Positions 1-6,550 of a stretch of DNA of 12,418 bases are shown here, one piece after another (within the stretch, counting starts at the first letter, position 1; each line of letters begins with the position of its first letter). The translations under genes and the position numbers were made by a program. The stretch is from Spirochaetaceae bacterium (GTDB taxonomy: Bacteria; Spirochaetota; Spirochaetia; Treponematales; Breznakiellaceae), in NCBI GenBank assembly GCA_031265535.1, contig JAISCO010000245.1, positions 1 to 12,418 on the forward strand, read 5' to 3'. The notes beneath the pieces were generated by a model that was given only the letters and a program-made list of their open reading frames with translations, ran no database searches and was not told where the DNA came from.

Positions 1-72
1 CTAACCGTTTTTTAATAATCATGCAAGCGACCCGCAATGGCATTCAGCAATGTACCATTACAAAGTTCTTTT
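1..72. other. Short left-edge stretch, no definable gene
   Basis: On the minus strand a frame closes at a TAA at 12-14. Its last 18 codons read as a plausible protein tail ending in GRLHDY, but upstream it runs straight into the family A repeat (73-222) and the B fragment, where all frames tend to stay open. It may be the C-terminal scrap of a gene broken by repeat insertion, or chance. I see no start codon with a ribosome binding site and no recognisable domain. Confidence 0.2.
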
Positions 73-222
73 AATAAAGGGTATTGATACCGCAGGGCAA
101 GCCCTGCACCCGCCGCCTGCGGCGGCTTCCGCAGCAAGCCGCGGGGTATTAAACCCTTCGTTTCCTCACTCGCTCGATCATGCCCGTGCAAGCACGGTCG
201 CGATCTCGCTCCGTTCGTCAAT
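73..222 (+). repeat. Family A hairpin-rich repeat, copy 1 (150 bp)
   Basis: This 150-bp unit recurs in inverted orientation at 5899-6048 with about six differences by my reading (about 96% identity). It is a string of small self-complementary hairpins, most with two- or three-base loops: GGTAT-TG-ATACC, GCAGGGC-AA-GCCCTGC, GCCGCC-TGC-GGCGGC, a GCAGC/GCCGC arm around AA, GGGT..ACCC, and CCGTGC-AA-GCACGG. No transposase is encoded and no clear target duplication is visible. In the frame that copy 2 uses for coding, this copy has a TGA at codon 5 where copy 2 has AAA. It is followed one base later by the family B fragment. It is probably a non-autonomous dispersed element; the mechanism of spread is unknown. 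Confidence 0.85.
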
Positions 223-223
223 A

Positions 224-295
224 ATTTGGGCACATTTTCGCGCTGCGCCGAAAACCGGGCTTTGTGGGCGCATCCCAAGCGTCCATGGATGGACG
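224..295 (+). repeat. Family B repeat, short 5' fragment
   Basis: The segment begins with the family B opening block (ATTTGGGC then CA), has a hairpin of the TTTTC...GAAAA type at the place where the other copies carry their first hairpin, and continues with the conserved block CCGGGCTTTG. It then departs from the other copies and ends in a near-perfect palindrome, GCGTCCAT-GG-ATGGACGC, at about 278-295. It abuts the family A copy, giving an A-B composite. It lies just past the 3' end of the small membrane-protein gene. Confidence 0.65.
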
Positions 296-329
296 CATTA
301 CGAAAGCAAATCTGTAGCAGGATTGTTGT

Positions 330-617
330 TCAGAAACTGAAATTTCCGAGCAACACTTCTACAAGCCCAATAACCAAACAACCACTAATCAAAACCAAAA
401 CCATAATGATAAATAGCCTGTCACCTTTACCCCGAATAAAATTATAAATTATAAGTAATAAAATGAGTGGATAAAATATAACGGTTATAATGGAGTGATT
501 TTTTAGAATGTCTACCGCTTCATCTCTATCCGCAGCCATTTGAAGTAATTCATTAATTACGAGTCCTATTAAAATATATACCGAAACATACGCTATTGGT
601 TTAAGTATCAGCTCCAT
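330..617 (-). CDS. Small integral membrane protein, unknown function
   Basis: This encodes 95 residues. It starts at an ATG preceded at a normal distance by an AAAGGAAG-type ribosome binding site. Three hydrophobic stretches are visible, roughly residues 5-25, 43-60 and 69-88, separated by a charged loop (around MAADRDEAVDILK) and a short basic loop (RGKGDR), so it is probably a three-pass inner-membrane protein. I recognise no family motif. Its stop is followed by the B fragment and family A copy 1. Upstream on the same strand a short reading frame ends in the sequence that supplies this gene's ribosome binding site, which may be the tail of a lost upstream gene. The gene is richer in A+T than the opp genes. 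The call as a gene rests on the start, binding site and membrane pattern only. Confidence 0.6.
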   Translation of the reverse strand: MELILKPIAYVSVYILIGLVINELLQMAADRDEAVDILKNHSIITVIFYPLILLLIIYNFIRGKGDRLFIIMVLVLISGCLVIGLVEVLLGNFSF

Positions 618-751
618 CTCTGCTTCCTTTATATTTTCTTATCTATCTTCTCATTCATCTTCCCTAATTCGGTATCGTCCTTGACAAGGCGTAACACCGC
701 CTTAAGGTGGCATTGCGTACATGGAAATCAGCGTAATCAGCGGACCATTGT
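618..751 (-). other. Intergenic stretch with a possible gene-tail remnant
   Basis: On the minus strand a frame opens after a TGA near 725 and ends in a TAA about 15 bases before the start of the 330-617 gene. Its last residues (LVKDDTELGKMNEKIDKKI) look like a natural charged C-terminus. No in-frame ATG with a binding site precedes it, apart from an internal ATG eight codons before the stop. The same DNA holds an AAGGCG...CGCCTT inverted repeat at about 686-703 and a CCTTAAGG palindrome. Either a truncated gene tail or non-coding leader fits. Confidence 0.25.
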
Positions 752-896
752 AACCCGCTCACCCCCGCAGGGGTGCGGCGGTTCGTGCGCAAGGGATTGG
801 AGGGGTGCGGAGCAGCCACGGCGTTAGCCGGGGCCGAAGCGCGTGAGCGCGGAGCCCCGCAAAGCCCGGTTTTTTGCGGAGCAAAAAATGCGCCCC
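752..896 (-). repeat. Family B hairpin-rich repeat, copy downstream of oppF
   Basis: Read on the minus strand, it runs from GGGGCGCATTTTTTGC through the conserved block CCGGGCTTTGCGGGG to the block CCCTCCAATCCCTTGCGCAC and ends in a CACCCC..GGGGGTG hairpin. The first hairpin is TTTTTTGC/GCAAAAAA around a three-base loop at 870-888. The second and third hairpins differ in sequence from those of the copy at 5244-5430 but remain self-complementary (CGCGC..GCGC and CGGC-TAAC-GCCG). It starts about 57 bases beyond the oppF stop. A poly-U-flanked hairpin here could also help end opp transcription. Confidence 0.8.
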
Positions 897-953
897 TATT
901 TTAAAACATATTCGTAATGGCAAAGCGTTCCAGAGCGTTCACCACAGGGACTT

Positions 954-1922
954 TCAACTCAAAAGATGGCACGCAGCCTGGTGTCCCGGTGTGATCTCCC
1001 TCATGTCCGGCGCGGCTTTTTTGCATATCTCCGCAGCATTGGGACAGAGGCTGCTGAAACGGCAGCCTGCGGGAAGGTCCACGGGACTCGGAATCTCCCC
1101 GTTGAGGATGACGCGCTTTCGGCTCCGGGTAGCGTCTGGATCGGGGATGGGCACCGCCGAAAGGAGGCTCTTCGTATAGGGGTGCAGAGGATTTTTGTAA
1201 AGCTCGTAGCTTCCCGCGAGTTCCACCAAATTGCCGAGGTACATCACGCCGATACGCCGTGAAATGTGGCGGACCACCGAAATATCATGGGAAATGAAAA
1301 GATAGGTGAGCCGGAATTCCTTCTGCATGTCTTCCAGCATGTTGACGATCTGGGATTGTATGGAAACATCCAGGGCCGAAACCGGCTCATCGCAAACGAT
1401 GAACTCCGGCTCAACTGCTAACGCTCTGGCTATACCGATGCGCTGCTGCTGGCCGCCCGAAAACTCGTGGGGATACCGGTTGGCATGTTCACTGTTGAGG
1501 CCCACCAGCGAAAGAAGCCGGGCGACCCGGTCCTTCCGGTCGGTCTTTGTTTTCGCGAGGCCGTGAATGTCGATGGGCTCTCCCACGATTTCGGAAACCG
1601 TCATCCGGGGGTTAAGGGAGCTTGCCGGGTCCTGAAAGATGATCTGCATCTTCCGCCGATACGGTAGCATATTCGTATGGGTAATATCATTGCCCCGGTA
1701 GAATATATGCCCTTCCGTCGGTTCGTGAAGCCGGAGTATAGTCCTCCCAAGAGTGGTCTTGCCGCAGCCCGACTCCCCGACCAGCCCCAGAGTTTCCCCT
1801 TCTTCAATATAAAGGGGAACGTTTTCTACCGCATGAACATACCTGACCCGGCCCCAGCTTTCCTTGACCCGAAAATACTTTTTGAGACCGTTGACTTCCA
1901 CAAGCCGTACGCTTTCGCTCAT
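954..1922 (-). CDS. oppF: Oligopeptide/dipeptide ABC transporter ATP-binding protein OppF
   Basis: This 322-residue ATPase is the second nucleotide-binding subunit of a peptide importer; it hydrolyses ATP at the inner face of the membrane. Walker A is GESGCGKT (49-56), the Q-loop glutamine is 97, the ABC signature is FSGGQQQR (154-161), Walker B is FIVCDE (174-179) and the switch histidine is 212. The C-terminal oligopeptide-transporter extension carries cysteines at 287, 293, 300 and 318 (C-x5-C-x6-C-x17-C), the spacing associated with an iron-sulfur site in this subfamily. I chose the ATG whose first bases overlap the oppD stop (ATGA), with a GGAGG site just upstream, over a longer frame that begins 27 codons earlier inside oppD. 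It is the last gene of the operon. The specificity (oligopeptide versus dipeptide) cannot be read from the sequence. Confidence 0.95.
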   Translation of the reverse strand: MSESVRLVEVNGLKKYFRVKESWGRVRYVHAVENVPLYIEEGETLGLVGESGCGKTTLGRTILRLHEPTEGHIFYRGNDITHTNMLPYRRKMQIIFQDPASSLNPRMTVSEIVGEPIDIHGLAKTKTDRKDRVARLLSLVGLNSEHANRYPHEFSGGQQQRIGIARALAVEPEFIVCDEPVSALDVSIQSQIVNMLEDMQKEFRLTYLFISHDISVVRHISRRIGVMYLGNLVELAGSYELYKNPLHPYTKSLLSAVPIPDPDATRSRKRVILNGEIPSPVDLPAGCRFSSLCPNAAEICKKAAPDMREITPGHQAACHLLS

Positions 1923-2926
1923 GCCGGACCTCCGTGCAGAAGCCAGCAGCTCGCATGGTGGCCGGTGCCGATAAATTCGGGAGGGGGCATTTTCTTCACG
2001 CAAATTCTCATGCAGGATTCACAGCGGGGCGCAAAAGGACAACCCGGATTCGGATTGAGCATGTTGATGGGGGTTCCCTCAATGGGAATGAGCCGCTCCG
2101 ATTCCTCTTCGTCAATGCGCGGCATGGAGCGGAGGAGGCCCTTGGTATAAGGATGGGCCGCCTTGTAGAAAATATCTCCGGCGCCGCCCTGTTCCACAAT
2201 ACGGCCCCCGTACATGACGGAAACCTTGTCGCATATCTCGGCAATCACTCCCAAGTTATGGGTAATGAAAATAACGGCCATGTGCGTTTTTTTCTTGATA
2301 TCCTTCATCAGTTCGATAATCTGGGCCTGAATAGTTACGTCCAGAGCGGTGGTGGGCTCATCGGCAATGAGAACCTGCGGCTCGCAGATAAGCCCCATTG
2401 CGATCATCACCCGTTGGCACATCCCGCCCGAAAGCTCAAAGGGGTACTGTTTCAAGCGCCGCTCAGGATTGGTAATGCCCACAAGCCGAAGCATTTCCAG
2501 AGCGCGTTCACGGGCGGCGGCAACGGTAATATCGGGCTTGTGCTTCCTGAGTACGCTGACCATCTGGTTGCCCACGGTGTAAACCGGATTCAGACTGTCC
2601 ATGGGGTTTTGAAAGATCATGGTCATGCGGTTGCCCCGGATTTTCTCCATTTCTTTGGATGAACACTGAAGAATATCCTGGCCTTCGTACTTGACCGATC
2701 CGCCGACGACCTTCCCCGGAGATTCCAATATGCCCATAAGCGCAAAGGCTTCCACGCTCTTCCCGGAGCCGGATTCGCCCACGATGCCCATCACCTCTCC
2801 GTAATCAAGGCTGTAAGAGATTCCTCCCACGGCTTTTACCTCTCCCACCGGCGTAAAGAACGAAACTTGAAGATCTTCGACCTCAAGCAGTTTTTTCCCC
2901 GTGCCGACCGCATTCTGTTCAGTCAT
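1919..2926 (-). CDS. oppD: Oligopeptide/dipeptide ABC transporter ATP-binding protein OppD
   Basis: This encodes 335 residues, the usual size for OppD/DppD. Walker A is GESGSGKS (50-57), the Q-loop glutamine is 106, the signature is LSGGMCQR (165-172), Walker B is VLIADE (185-190) with PTTALDVTIQ following, and the switch histidine is 223. The C-terminal region has cysteines at 296, 302, 309 and 327 in the same C-x5-C-x6-C-x17-C spacing as OppF, plus an extra cysteine at 305. Start: ATG with AGGAGG five bases upstream, the binding site overlapping the oppC stop region. It ends in a four-base ATGA overlap with oppF, indicating translational coupling. It pairs with OppF to power the OppB-OppC channel. 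Confidence 0.95.
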   Translation of the reverse strand: MTEQNAVGTGKKLLEVEDLQVSFFTPVGEVKAVGGISYSLDYGEVMGIVGESGSGKSVEAFALMGILESPGKVVGGSVKYEGQDILQCSSKEMEKIRGNRMTMIFQNPMDSLNPVYTVGNQMVSVLRKHKPDITVAAARERALEMLRLVGITNPERRLKQYPFELSGGMCQRVMIAMGLICEPQVLIADEPTTALDVTIQAQIIELMKDIKKKTHMAVIFITHNLGVIAEICDKVSVMYGGRIVEQGGAGDIFYKAAHPYTKGLLRSMPRIDEEESERLIPIEGTPINMLNPNPGCPFAPRCESCMRICVKKMPPPEFIGTGHHASCWLLHGGPA

Positions 2927-2935
2927 ACCAGCCTC

Positions 2936-4066
2936 CTATTTCTTGAGCCGGGGATCCAGAGCGTCCCTAAGACCGTCTCCGAAAATACTGAACGAAAGGA
3001 TCATGAGGCTCAAAAGAGCGGCTGGAATGATCAACCGATAGGTGTACGTGTACATCCCTTTGAGAGCGTCCGAAGCCATAGAACCCAGGCTCGTCATCGG
3101 GGCGTTTACCCCCACTCCCAGAAAAGAAAGAAACGATTCAAGAAAAATCGCGATAGGAATTTCCAGACAGGTAGCCGCCACCAAAGGTCCCACGCAGTTG
3201 GGCAGTATATGTTTGAAAATAATCCGCCGGTTGGACGCGCCCAAAGCACGGGCGGCGGTAACATATTCCTGCTGTTTGAGTTGGAGCACCTGCCCCCGGA
3301 TAATACGCGCCAGAGTCGTCCAGTACAGAAGGGCAAAGGCAATAAAAATAGCGATAATACTGGGCCCCAGCGCGATAATAAGCCGCCCGATAATTCCGGC
3401 TTGATGGGCGTCGGCATAGGCGGACAAGAGGGGCTTAATCGTAACCGCCAGAAGGAGCACCACAAGAACATCCGGCACCGAGTAGATAATATCCACAATC
3501 CGCATCATGAAGGTGTCGATCCGTCCGCCGAAAAACCCCGATACCGCCCCGTAAACCGCGCCGATAACGAGGGTCAAGGCGGCAGCGGCAAGACCGATGA
3601 CCATGGAAACCCGGCACCCGTACATGAGGCGCACAAGAATATCCCTTCCCAAGTTATCAGTACCGAAAACATGGGGCGAAAACTTCTCACCGGCTGCCTT
3701 GCGAGCCAGTTCCTGCTCCGAATATTTCATAGGGAAAAGATTTTCGCTCCCCCTTACCTGCTCGTCATAACTATAAGAAACAAAAAAAGGACCCAAATAC
3801 GCGAAAAGCATAAAGAAGACAATAAGTCCCAGCGAAACCATTGCCACATAATTTTTCTTGAGCCGCCGCCATGCGTCCTTCCAGTAGGAAACACTCTCGT
3901 GGTCCGGAACAAACGCCTGTTTTTCTTCCGCAGTGGACAGGATAAAATCATCAGGGTTAAGCTGAAGATGTCCCGCCGCCGCGCCCAGAGACGCAATATC
4001 TGGAATTTTAATTTTACTGCCCCTGGGGGGCGGCGCGTCAGACGCCGTTTTGTTATCCGTTCCCAT
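2936..4066 (-). CDS. oppC: Oligopeptide ABC transporter permease OppC
   Basis: This encodes 376 residues, longer than the roughly 300 of typical OppC proteins. Residues 1-60 are a polar, proline- and charge-rich cytoplasmic extension before the OppC N-terminal segment (YWKDAWRRLKKN, about 61-72) and first membrane helix (about 73-97). The conserved HVFGTDNLGRD motif lies at 132-142. Several further membrane helices follow, with the EAA cytoplasmic loop, which contacts the ATPases, at about 267-291 (EYVTAARALGAS...). The protein ends in DPRLKK, typical of the family. It starts nine bases after the oppB stop with a GAGGA site inside the end of oppB. The long N-terminus could reflect a lineage-specific extension; no internal methionine with a better binding site stands out. 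Confidence 0.93.
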   Translation of the reverse strand: MGTDNKTASDAPPPRGSKIKIPDIASLGAAAGHLQLNPDDFILSTAEEKQAFVPDHESVSYWKDAWRRLKKNYVAMVSLGLIVFFMLFAYLGPFFVSYSYDEQVRGSENLFPMKYSEQELARKAAGEKFSPHVFGTDNLGRDILVRLMYGCRVSMVIGLAAAALTLVIGAVYGAVSGFFGGRIDTFMMRIVDIIYSVPDVLVVLLLAVTIKPLLSAYADAHQAGIIGRLIIALGPSIIAIFIAFALLYWTTLARIIRGQVLQLKQQEYVTAARALGASNRRIIFKHILPNCVGPLVAATCLEIPIAIFLESFLSFLGVGVNAPMTSLGSMASDALKGMYTYTYRLIIPAALLSLMILSFSIFGDGLRDALDPRLKK

Positions 4067-4075
4067 TTTGAGTCC

Positions 4076-5014
4076 TCATGTCGGTTCGCTTTCAAGCTGG
4101 ATGCGGGGATCAACGATCTTGTAAATCACGTCCACCGTAAAACTCATGATAATCACCAGAGTGGCAAGAAAAATAGTCGTTCCCATAATAAGGGGATAAT
4201 CCCGATTGCTGATACTCTGGACAAAATAACGGCCCAAGCCCGGAATGTTAAACACCGATTCCACCACAAAACCGCCTGCCAAAATGGCGGCGATCATGGG
4301 ACCCATATAGGTTACCACCGGAATGAGAGCGTTCCTGAGAGCGTGCTTGAAAATGATCTGCGGAACCGATTGACCGTAGGAACGGGCGGTCTTTATATAA
4401 GCCTTGCTCAGGACTTCCAGCATAGACGACCGGGTATAGCGTGCGATAGAACACATGGGGGAAAGCCCCAGAGTAAAACAAGGAAGAACAAAACTCAAAG
4501 GCCCTTGGGACAGGCCCGAAGTCGGAAAAATTTTAAACACCCCGCCCGCAAAAACGATGAGAAGCACCGTGGCGGTTACAAAGGAAGGAAACGCTATCCC
4601 CAAGGTGGTAATCACCTGGAGAAGGCTATCCTGCCACTTTCCCCGGCAGTACGCCGCGATACAGCCGAGACTGACACCCGCGATCACCGCCCAAACAATA
4701 GCTATGGCACCGATTTTGGCTGAAACCGGAAACATCTCTCCGATAATAGTCGCCACGGGCCGGTTTTTTTGCATTTTAAGGGAAACTCCCATGTCCCCCT
4801 TGAGAAGGCTCGAAATATAGTTCTTAATCTGAATCGGAAGCGGCTTGTCCAGACCGTACTTTGCCTCTAGCTCCTGAAGCACCCGAGGAGAGATGGCTTT
4901 TTCGCCAAGAAAAGGTCCGCCCGGCACGGTGTTCATCAGCACATAGGTCAGACAAATGATGAAAAAAAGCGTAACAATCACCAATATCGCCCGCTTTATC
5001 AGAAACTTAATCAT
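4076..5014 (-). CDS. oppB: Oligopeptide ABC transporter permease OppB
   Basis: This encodes 312 residues, normal for OppB/DppB. An N-terminal membrane helix (about 8-28) is followed by the family's periplasmic segment, including TVPGGPF and KYGLDKPLPIQ, then five more hydrophobic segments. The EAA loop lies at about 204-230 (KAYIKTARSYGQS...). The C-terminus DPRIQLESEPT follows the usual family ending with a short tail. The ATG is preceded by AGGAGG ten bases upstream. It is the first gene of the operon and is read from the promoter at 5080-5108. No oppA-type binding-protein gene lies upstream or downstream within the window, so the substrate-binding component must be elsewhere. Confidence 0.94.
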   Translation of the reverse strand: MIKFLIKRAILVIVTLFFIICLTYVLMNTVPGGPFLGEKAISPRVLQELEAKYGLDKPLPIQIKNYISSLLKGDMGVSLKMQKNRPVATIIGEMFPVSAKIGAIAIVWAVIAGVSLGCIAAYCRGKWQDSLLQVITTLGIAFPSFVTATVLLIVFAGGVFKIFPTSGLSQGPLSFVLPCFTLGLSPMCSIARYTRSSMLEVLSKAYIKTARSYGQSVPQIIFKHALRNALIPVVTYMGPMIAAILAGGFVVESVFNIPGLGRYFVQSISNRDYPLIMGTTIFLATLVIIMSFTVDVIYKIVDPRIQLESEPT

Positions 5015-5051
5015 ACATTAACCACCTCCTGCTTGAACATTTGAGCCAATT

Positions 5052-5070
5052 TCAAAACGCGAAGTTTTGA
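5052..5070 (-). promoter_or_regulatory. Hairpin in the opp leader
   Basis: The inverted repeat TCAAAAC ... GTTTTGA with a five-base GC-containing loop lies in the predicted 5' untranslated leader, between the -10 box and the oppB ribosome binding site. The stem is seven base pairs and AT-rich. It could affect mRNA stability or translation start; it has no U-tract and does not look like a terminator. Confidence 0.4.
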
Positions 5071-5079
5071 GACCTCCCC

Positions 5080-5108
5080 TTTATAGCACCTTGAACAACT
5101 TTTGTCAA
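5080..5108 (-). promoter_or_regulatory. Sigma70-type promoter of the opp operon
   Basis: On the minus strand a perfect -35 box, TTGACA (5103-5108), is separated by exactly 17 bases from TATAAA (5080-5085). Transcription would start near 5073, leaving a leader of about 60 bases before oppB. It is the best promoter match I found in the window. No operator-like palindrome overlaps it, apart from the leader hairpin further down. Confidence 0.8.
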
Positions 5109-5243
5109 CCATTTTCATATTATCACCACGAATTTAATATTATGGAGATTTTTAAAATTTTGACACATTTTTTACTCCGCAAAACTCCCCGGCTTATCGG
5201 CGGGTGTATCCAAGCCAGCAGTTTAACATTACGACGTTTTTAA

Positions 5244-5430
5244 ATTTGGGCGCATTTCCGGCACAAGTGCCGGAAACCGGGCTTTGCGGGGGTTCCGTCC
5301 CGCCGCTATGCGGCGCGACCGATGCCACCTGCGGTGGCCCCGCCCCTCCAATCCCTTGCGCACGAACCGCCGCCACCCCTGACGGGGTGAGCACTAACCC
5401 AGCGCGGAGTTTTGCTGCGCAAAACTCCGG
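5244..5430 (+). repeat. Family B hairpin-rich repeat, longest copy
   Basis: It opens with ATTTGGGCGCAT, then a 10-bp stem with a two-base loop (TTTCCGGCAC-AA-GTGCCGGAAA, 5255-5276), then CCGGGCTTTGCGGGG, then CGCCGC-TAT-GCGGCG, then GCCACC-TGC-GGTGGC, then the conserved block CCCCTCCAATCCCTTGCGCAC, then CACCCC-TGA-CGGGGTG. It ends in a 10-bp stem, GGAGTTTTGC-TGC-GCAAAACTCC, at 5406-5428. A half-copy of this last arm (ACTCCGCAAAACTCC) occurs at about 5173-5187. It lies between the lipoprotein stop (5512) and the opp promoter. Remaining DNA at 5109-5243 shows no gene. Confidence 0.85.
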
Positions 5431-5511
5431 AAGCAAGTGCCGCAACGTGGCAATTACTCAAACACCAAGAACATAGCCGCAAAAACGGCTGCATGGCTAA
5501 TCCGAAGCAAA

Positions 5512-6387
5512 TTATTTTCTACGGTATCTTCTTTCTAATTCGTTCCAGCAATATTTATTCCACGCAAGATCATAACTTTCCTTGTCAATTATTTCTAATA
5601 TTCGCATCCCGTCATTGCCAAATTCTATCGGCGAAAAAGGTTCATCGTAATTAAAATAATATTCTATCTCGCAATATTTCACAATACTATTTGCCGTTAT
5701 GTCAAAGCCGTAAATGGTAAAAAGATTGCCAAAACCGCCAAACGAAAATGCCATTATTTCATTAAGACTATCATCATTTATATCACCTACAATTAAATAA
5801 TCTCCAAATCTTACTCCGGGCATCTTCTCCGTCAGTATTTTCCCATACGGCAAAGGCCACCCGTTATTGAGATTATATATCTCTGCTATTGCTTGTTGAT
5901 TGACGAACGGAGCGAGATCGCGACCATGCTTGCACGGGCATGATCGAGCGAGTGAGGAACCGAAGGGTTTAATACCCCGCGGCTTGCCGCGTAAGCCGCC
6001 GCAGGCGGCGGGTGCAGGGCTTGCCCTGCGGTATTTATACCCTTTATTATCCAGTGTTTTGAACGTATATAATTTATAAACATAACCCTCGCCGGTTCTC
6101 CAATAAACCACAAAACATAAATATCCGGGAATAAAATATTCAAGCTCCATCATATCCAATAACTCAACATATCCCCGCGAACTACTATGCCGCAAAACAA
6201 CATCTCTATAATACTCCATCGGTTGCCTAATCAGCGCACTATTTTTATTAATCTCATCAAAAACATTCTTCAAATACCCGTTATTTTCATTAACAGTTTT
6301 TATATTGTTTTCCGCCGCATTCTTGTTATTGCAAAAACACAATAAACCACAAACAAACATTATCAAACCGATCTTTTTGTATTTCAC
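5512..6387 (-). CDS. Putative lipoprotein with an FG-GAP-like motif, split by an in-frame 150-bp repeat
   Basis: This encodes 291 residues. A basic N-terminus and a hydrophobic stretch end in cysteines at 17 and 19 (GLLCFC), a loose spirochaete-style lipobox, so the protein is probably exported and lipid-anchored. A calcium-binding-like acidic loop, DINDDSLNE, follows IVGD in the C-terminal half, as in FG-GAP/VCBS repeat proteins. About residues 114-164 are entirely encoded by family A copy 2 (5899-6048). They are rich in R, P, A, C and G, unlike the acidic, aromatic flanks, and joining the flanks (KTLDN to QQAIAEIYN) would give a coherent protein of about 241 residues. The chosen start is GTG, with no good binding site, so the N-terminus is uncertain. 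Whether the protein still folds is unknown. Confidence 0.7.
   Translation of the reverse strand: MKYKKIGLIMFVCGLLCFCNNKNAAENNIKTVNENNGYLKNVFDEINKNSALIRQPMEYYRDVVLRHSSSRGYVELLDMMELEYFIPGYLCFVVYWRTGEGYVYKLYTFKTLDNKGYKYRRASPAPAACGGLRGKPRGIKPFGSSLARSCPCKHGRDLAPFVNQQAIAEIYNLNNGWPLPYGKILTEKMPGVRFGDYLIVGDINDDSLNEIMAFSFGGFGNLFTIYGFDITANSIVKYCEIEYYFNYDEPFSPIEFGNDGMRILEIIDKESYDLAWNKYCWNELERRYRRK
5899..6048 (-). repeat. Family A hairpin-rich repeat, copy 2, inside a coding gene
   Basis: It is 150 bp, exactly 50 codons, and matches 73-222 in reverse complement with about six differences. It lies wholly within the 5512-6387 gene and is read without a stop. Its hairpins include GGTAT-AA-ATACC, GCAGGGC-AA-GCCCTGC, GCCGCC-TGC-GGCGGC, CGCGGC-AA-GCCGCG and CCGTGC-AA-GCATGG (one G-U pair in RNA). 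At codon 5 this copy has AAA where copy 1 has TGA, which is what keeps the host gene open. The exact element ends cannot be told apart from flanking AAT bases. Confidence 0.9.
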
Positions 6388-6550
6388 GTTTTTTTATTTT
6401 CGAACGAATCCTAAACCAGCCAACTTCAGGGCAAACGATACCCGCAAGGGAAAGGGGCACTACCAACCTTCAATTTACATTAATGATTCTGCTATTTCTG
6501 CAAGATCTGTTTTGGCAACGAATCATCGATTTCCATTATCACGAAATCTT

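Noticed and set aside
12..340. Two overlapping open frames of 88 and 96 codons
   Set aside because: They are mostly translations of the family A and B repeats; only the short left-edge tail might be a gene remnant.
1923..2003. Longer start for oppF, 27 codons upstream
   Set aside because: The extra residues lie inside oppD and do not resemble the family. The ATGA-coupled ATG with GGAGG is the natural start.
1934..2662. A 242-codon plus-strand open frame
   Set aside because: Antisense shadow of oppD; no motif and composition biased toward His, Gly and Asn.
2867..4723. A 618-codon open frame on the plus strand
   Set aside because: It is wholly antisense to oppB, oppC and oppD, rich in Arg/His/Lys/Asn with no domain, and lacks a convincing start. 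The opp genes explain this DNA.
5158..5190. TTGACA on the plus strand as a possible promoter
   Set aside because: No -10-like sequence follows at 16-18 bases and no plus-strand gene lies downstream.
5475..5490. AGCCG...CGGCT hairpin as a terminator of the lipoprotein gene
   Set aside because: The stem is only five base pairs and no T-tract follows it on the minus strand.
5194..5494. Several short open frames on both strands
   Set aside because: They are the family B repeat read in different frames. GC-rich hairpin repeats stay open by chance in many frames.
5244..6048. CRISPR array suggested by multiple repeats
   Set aside because: Repeats are long, few, dispersed and internally palindromic, with no regular spacer pattern and no cas genes.
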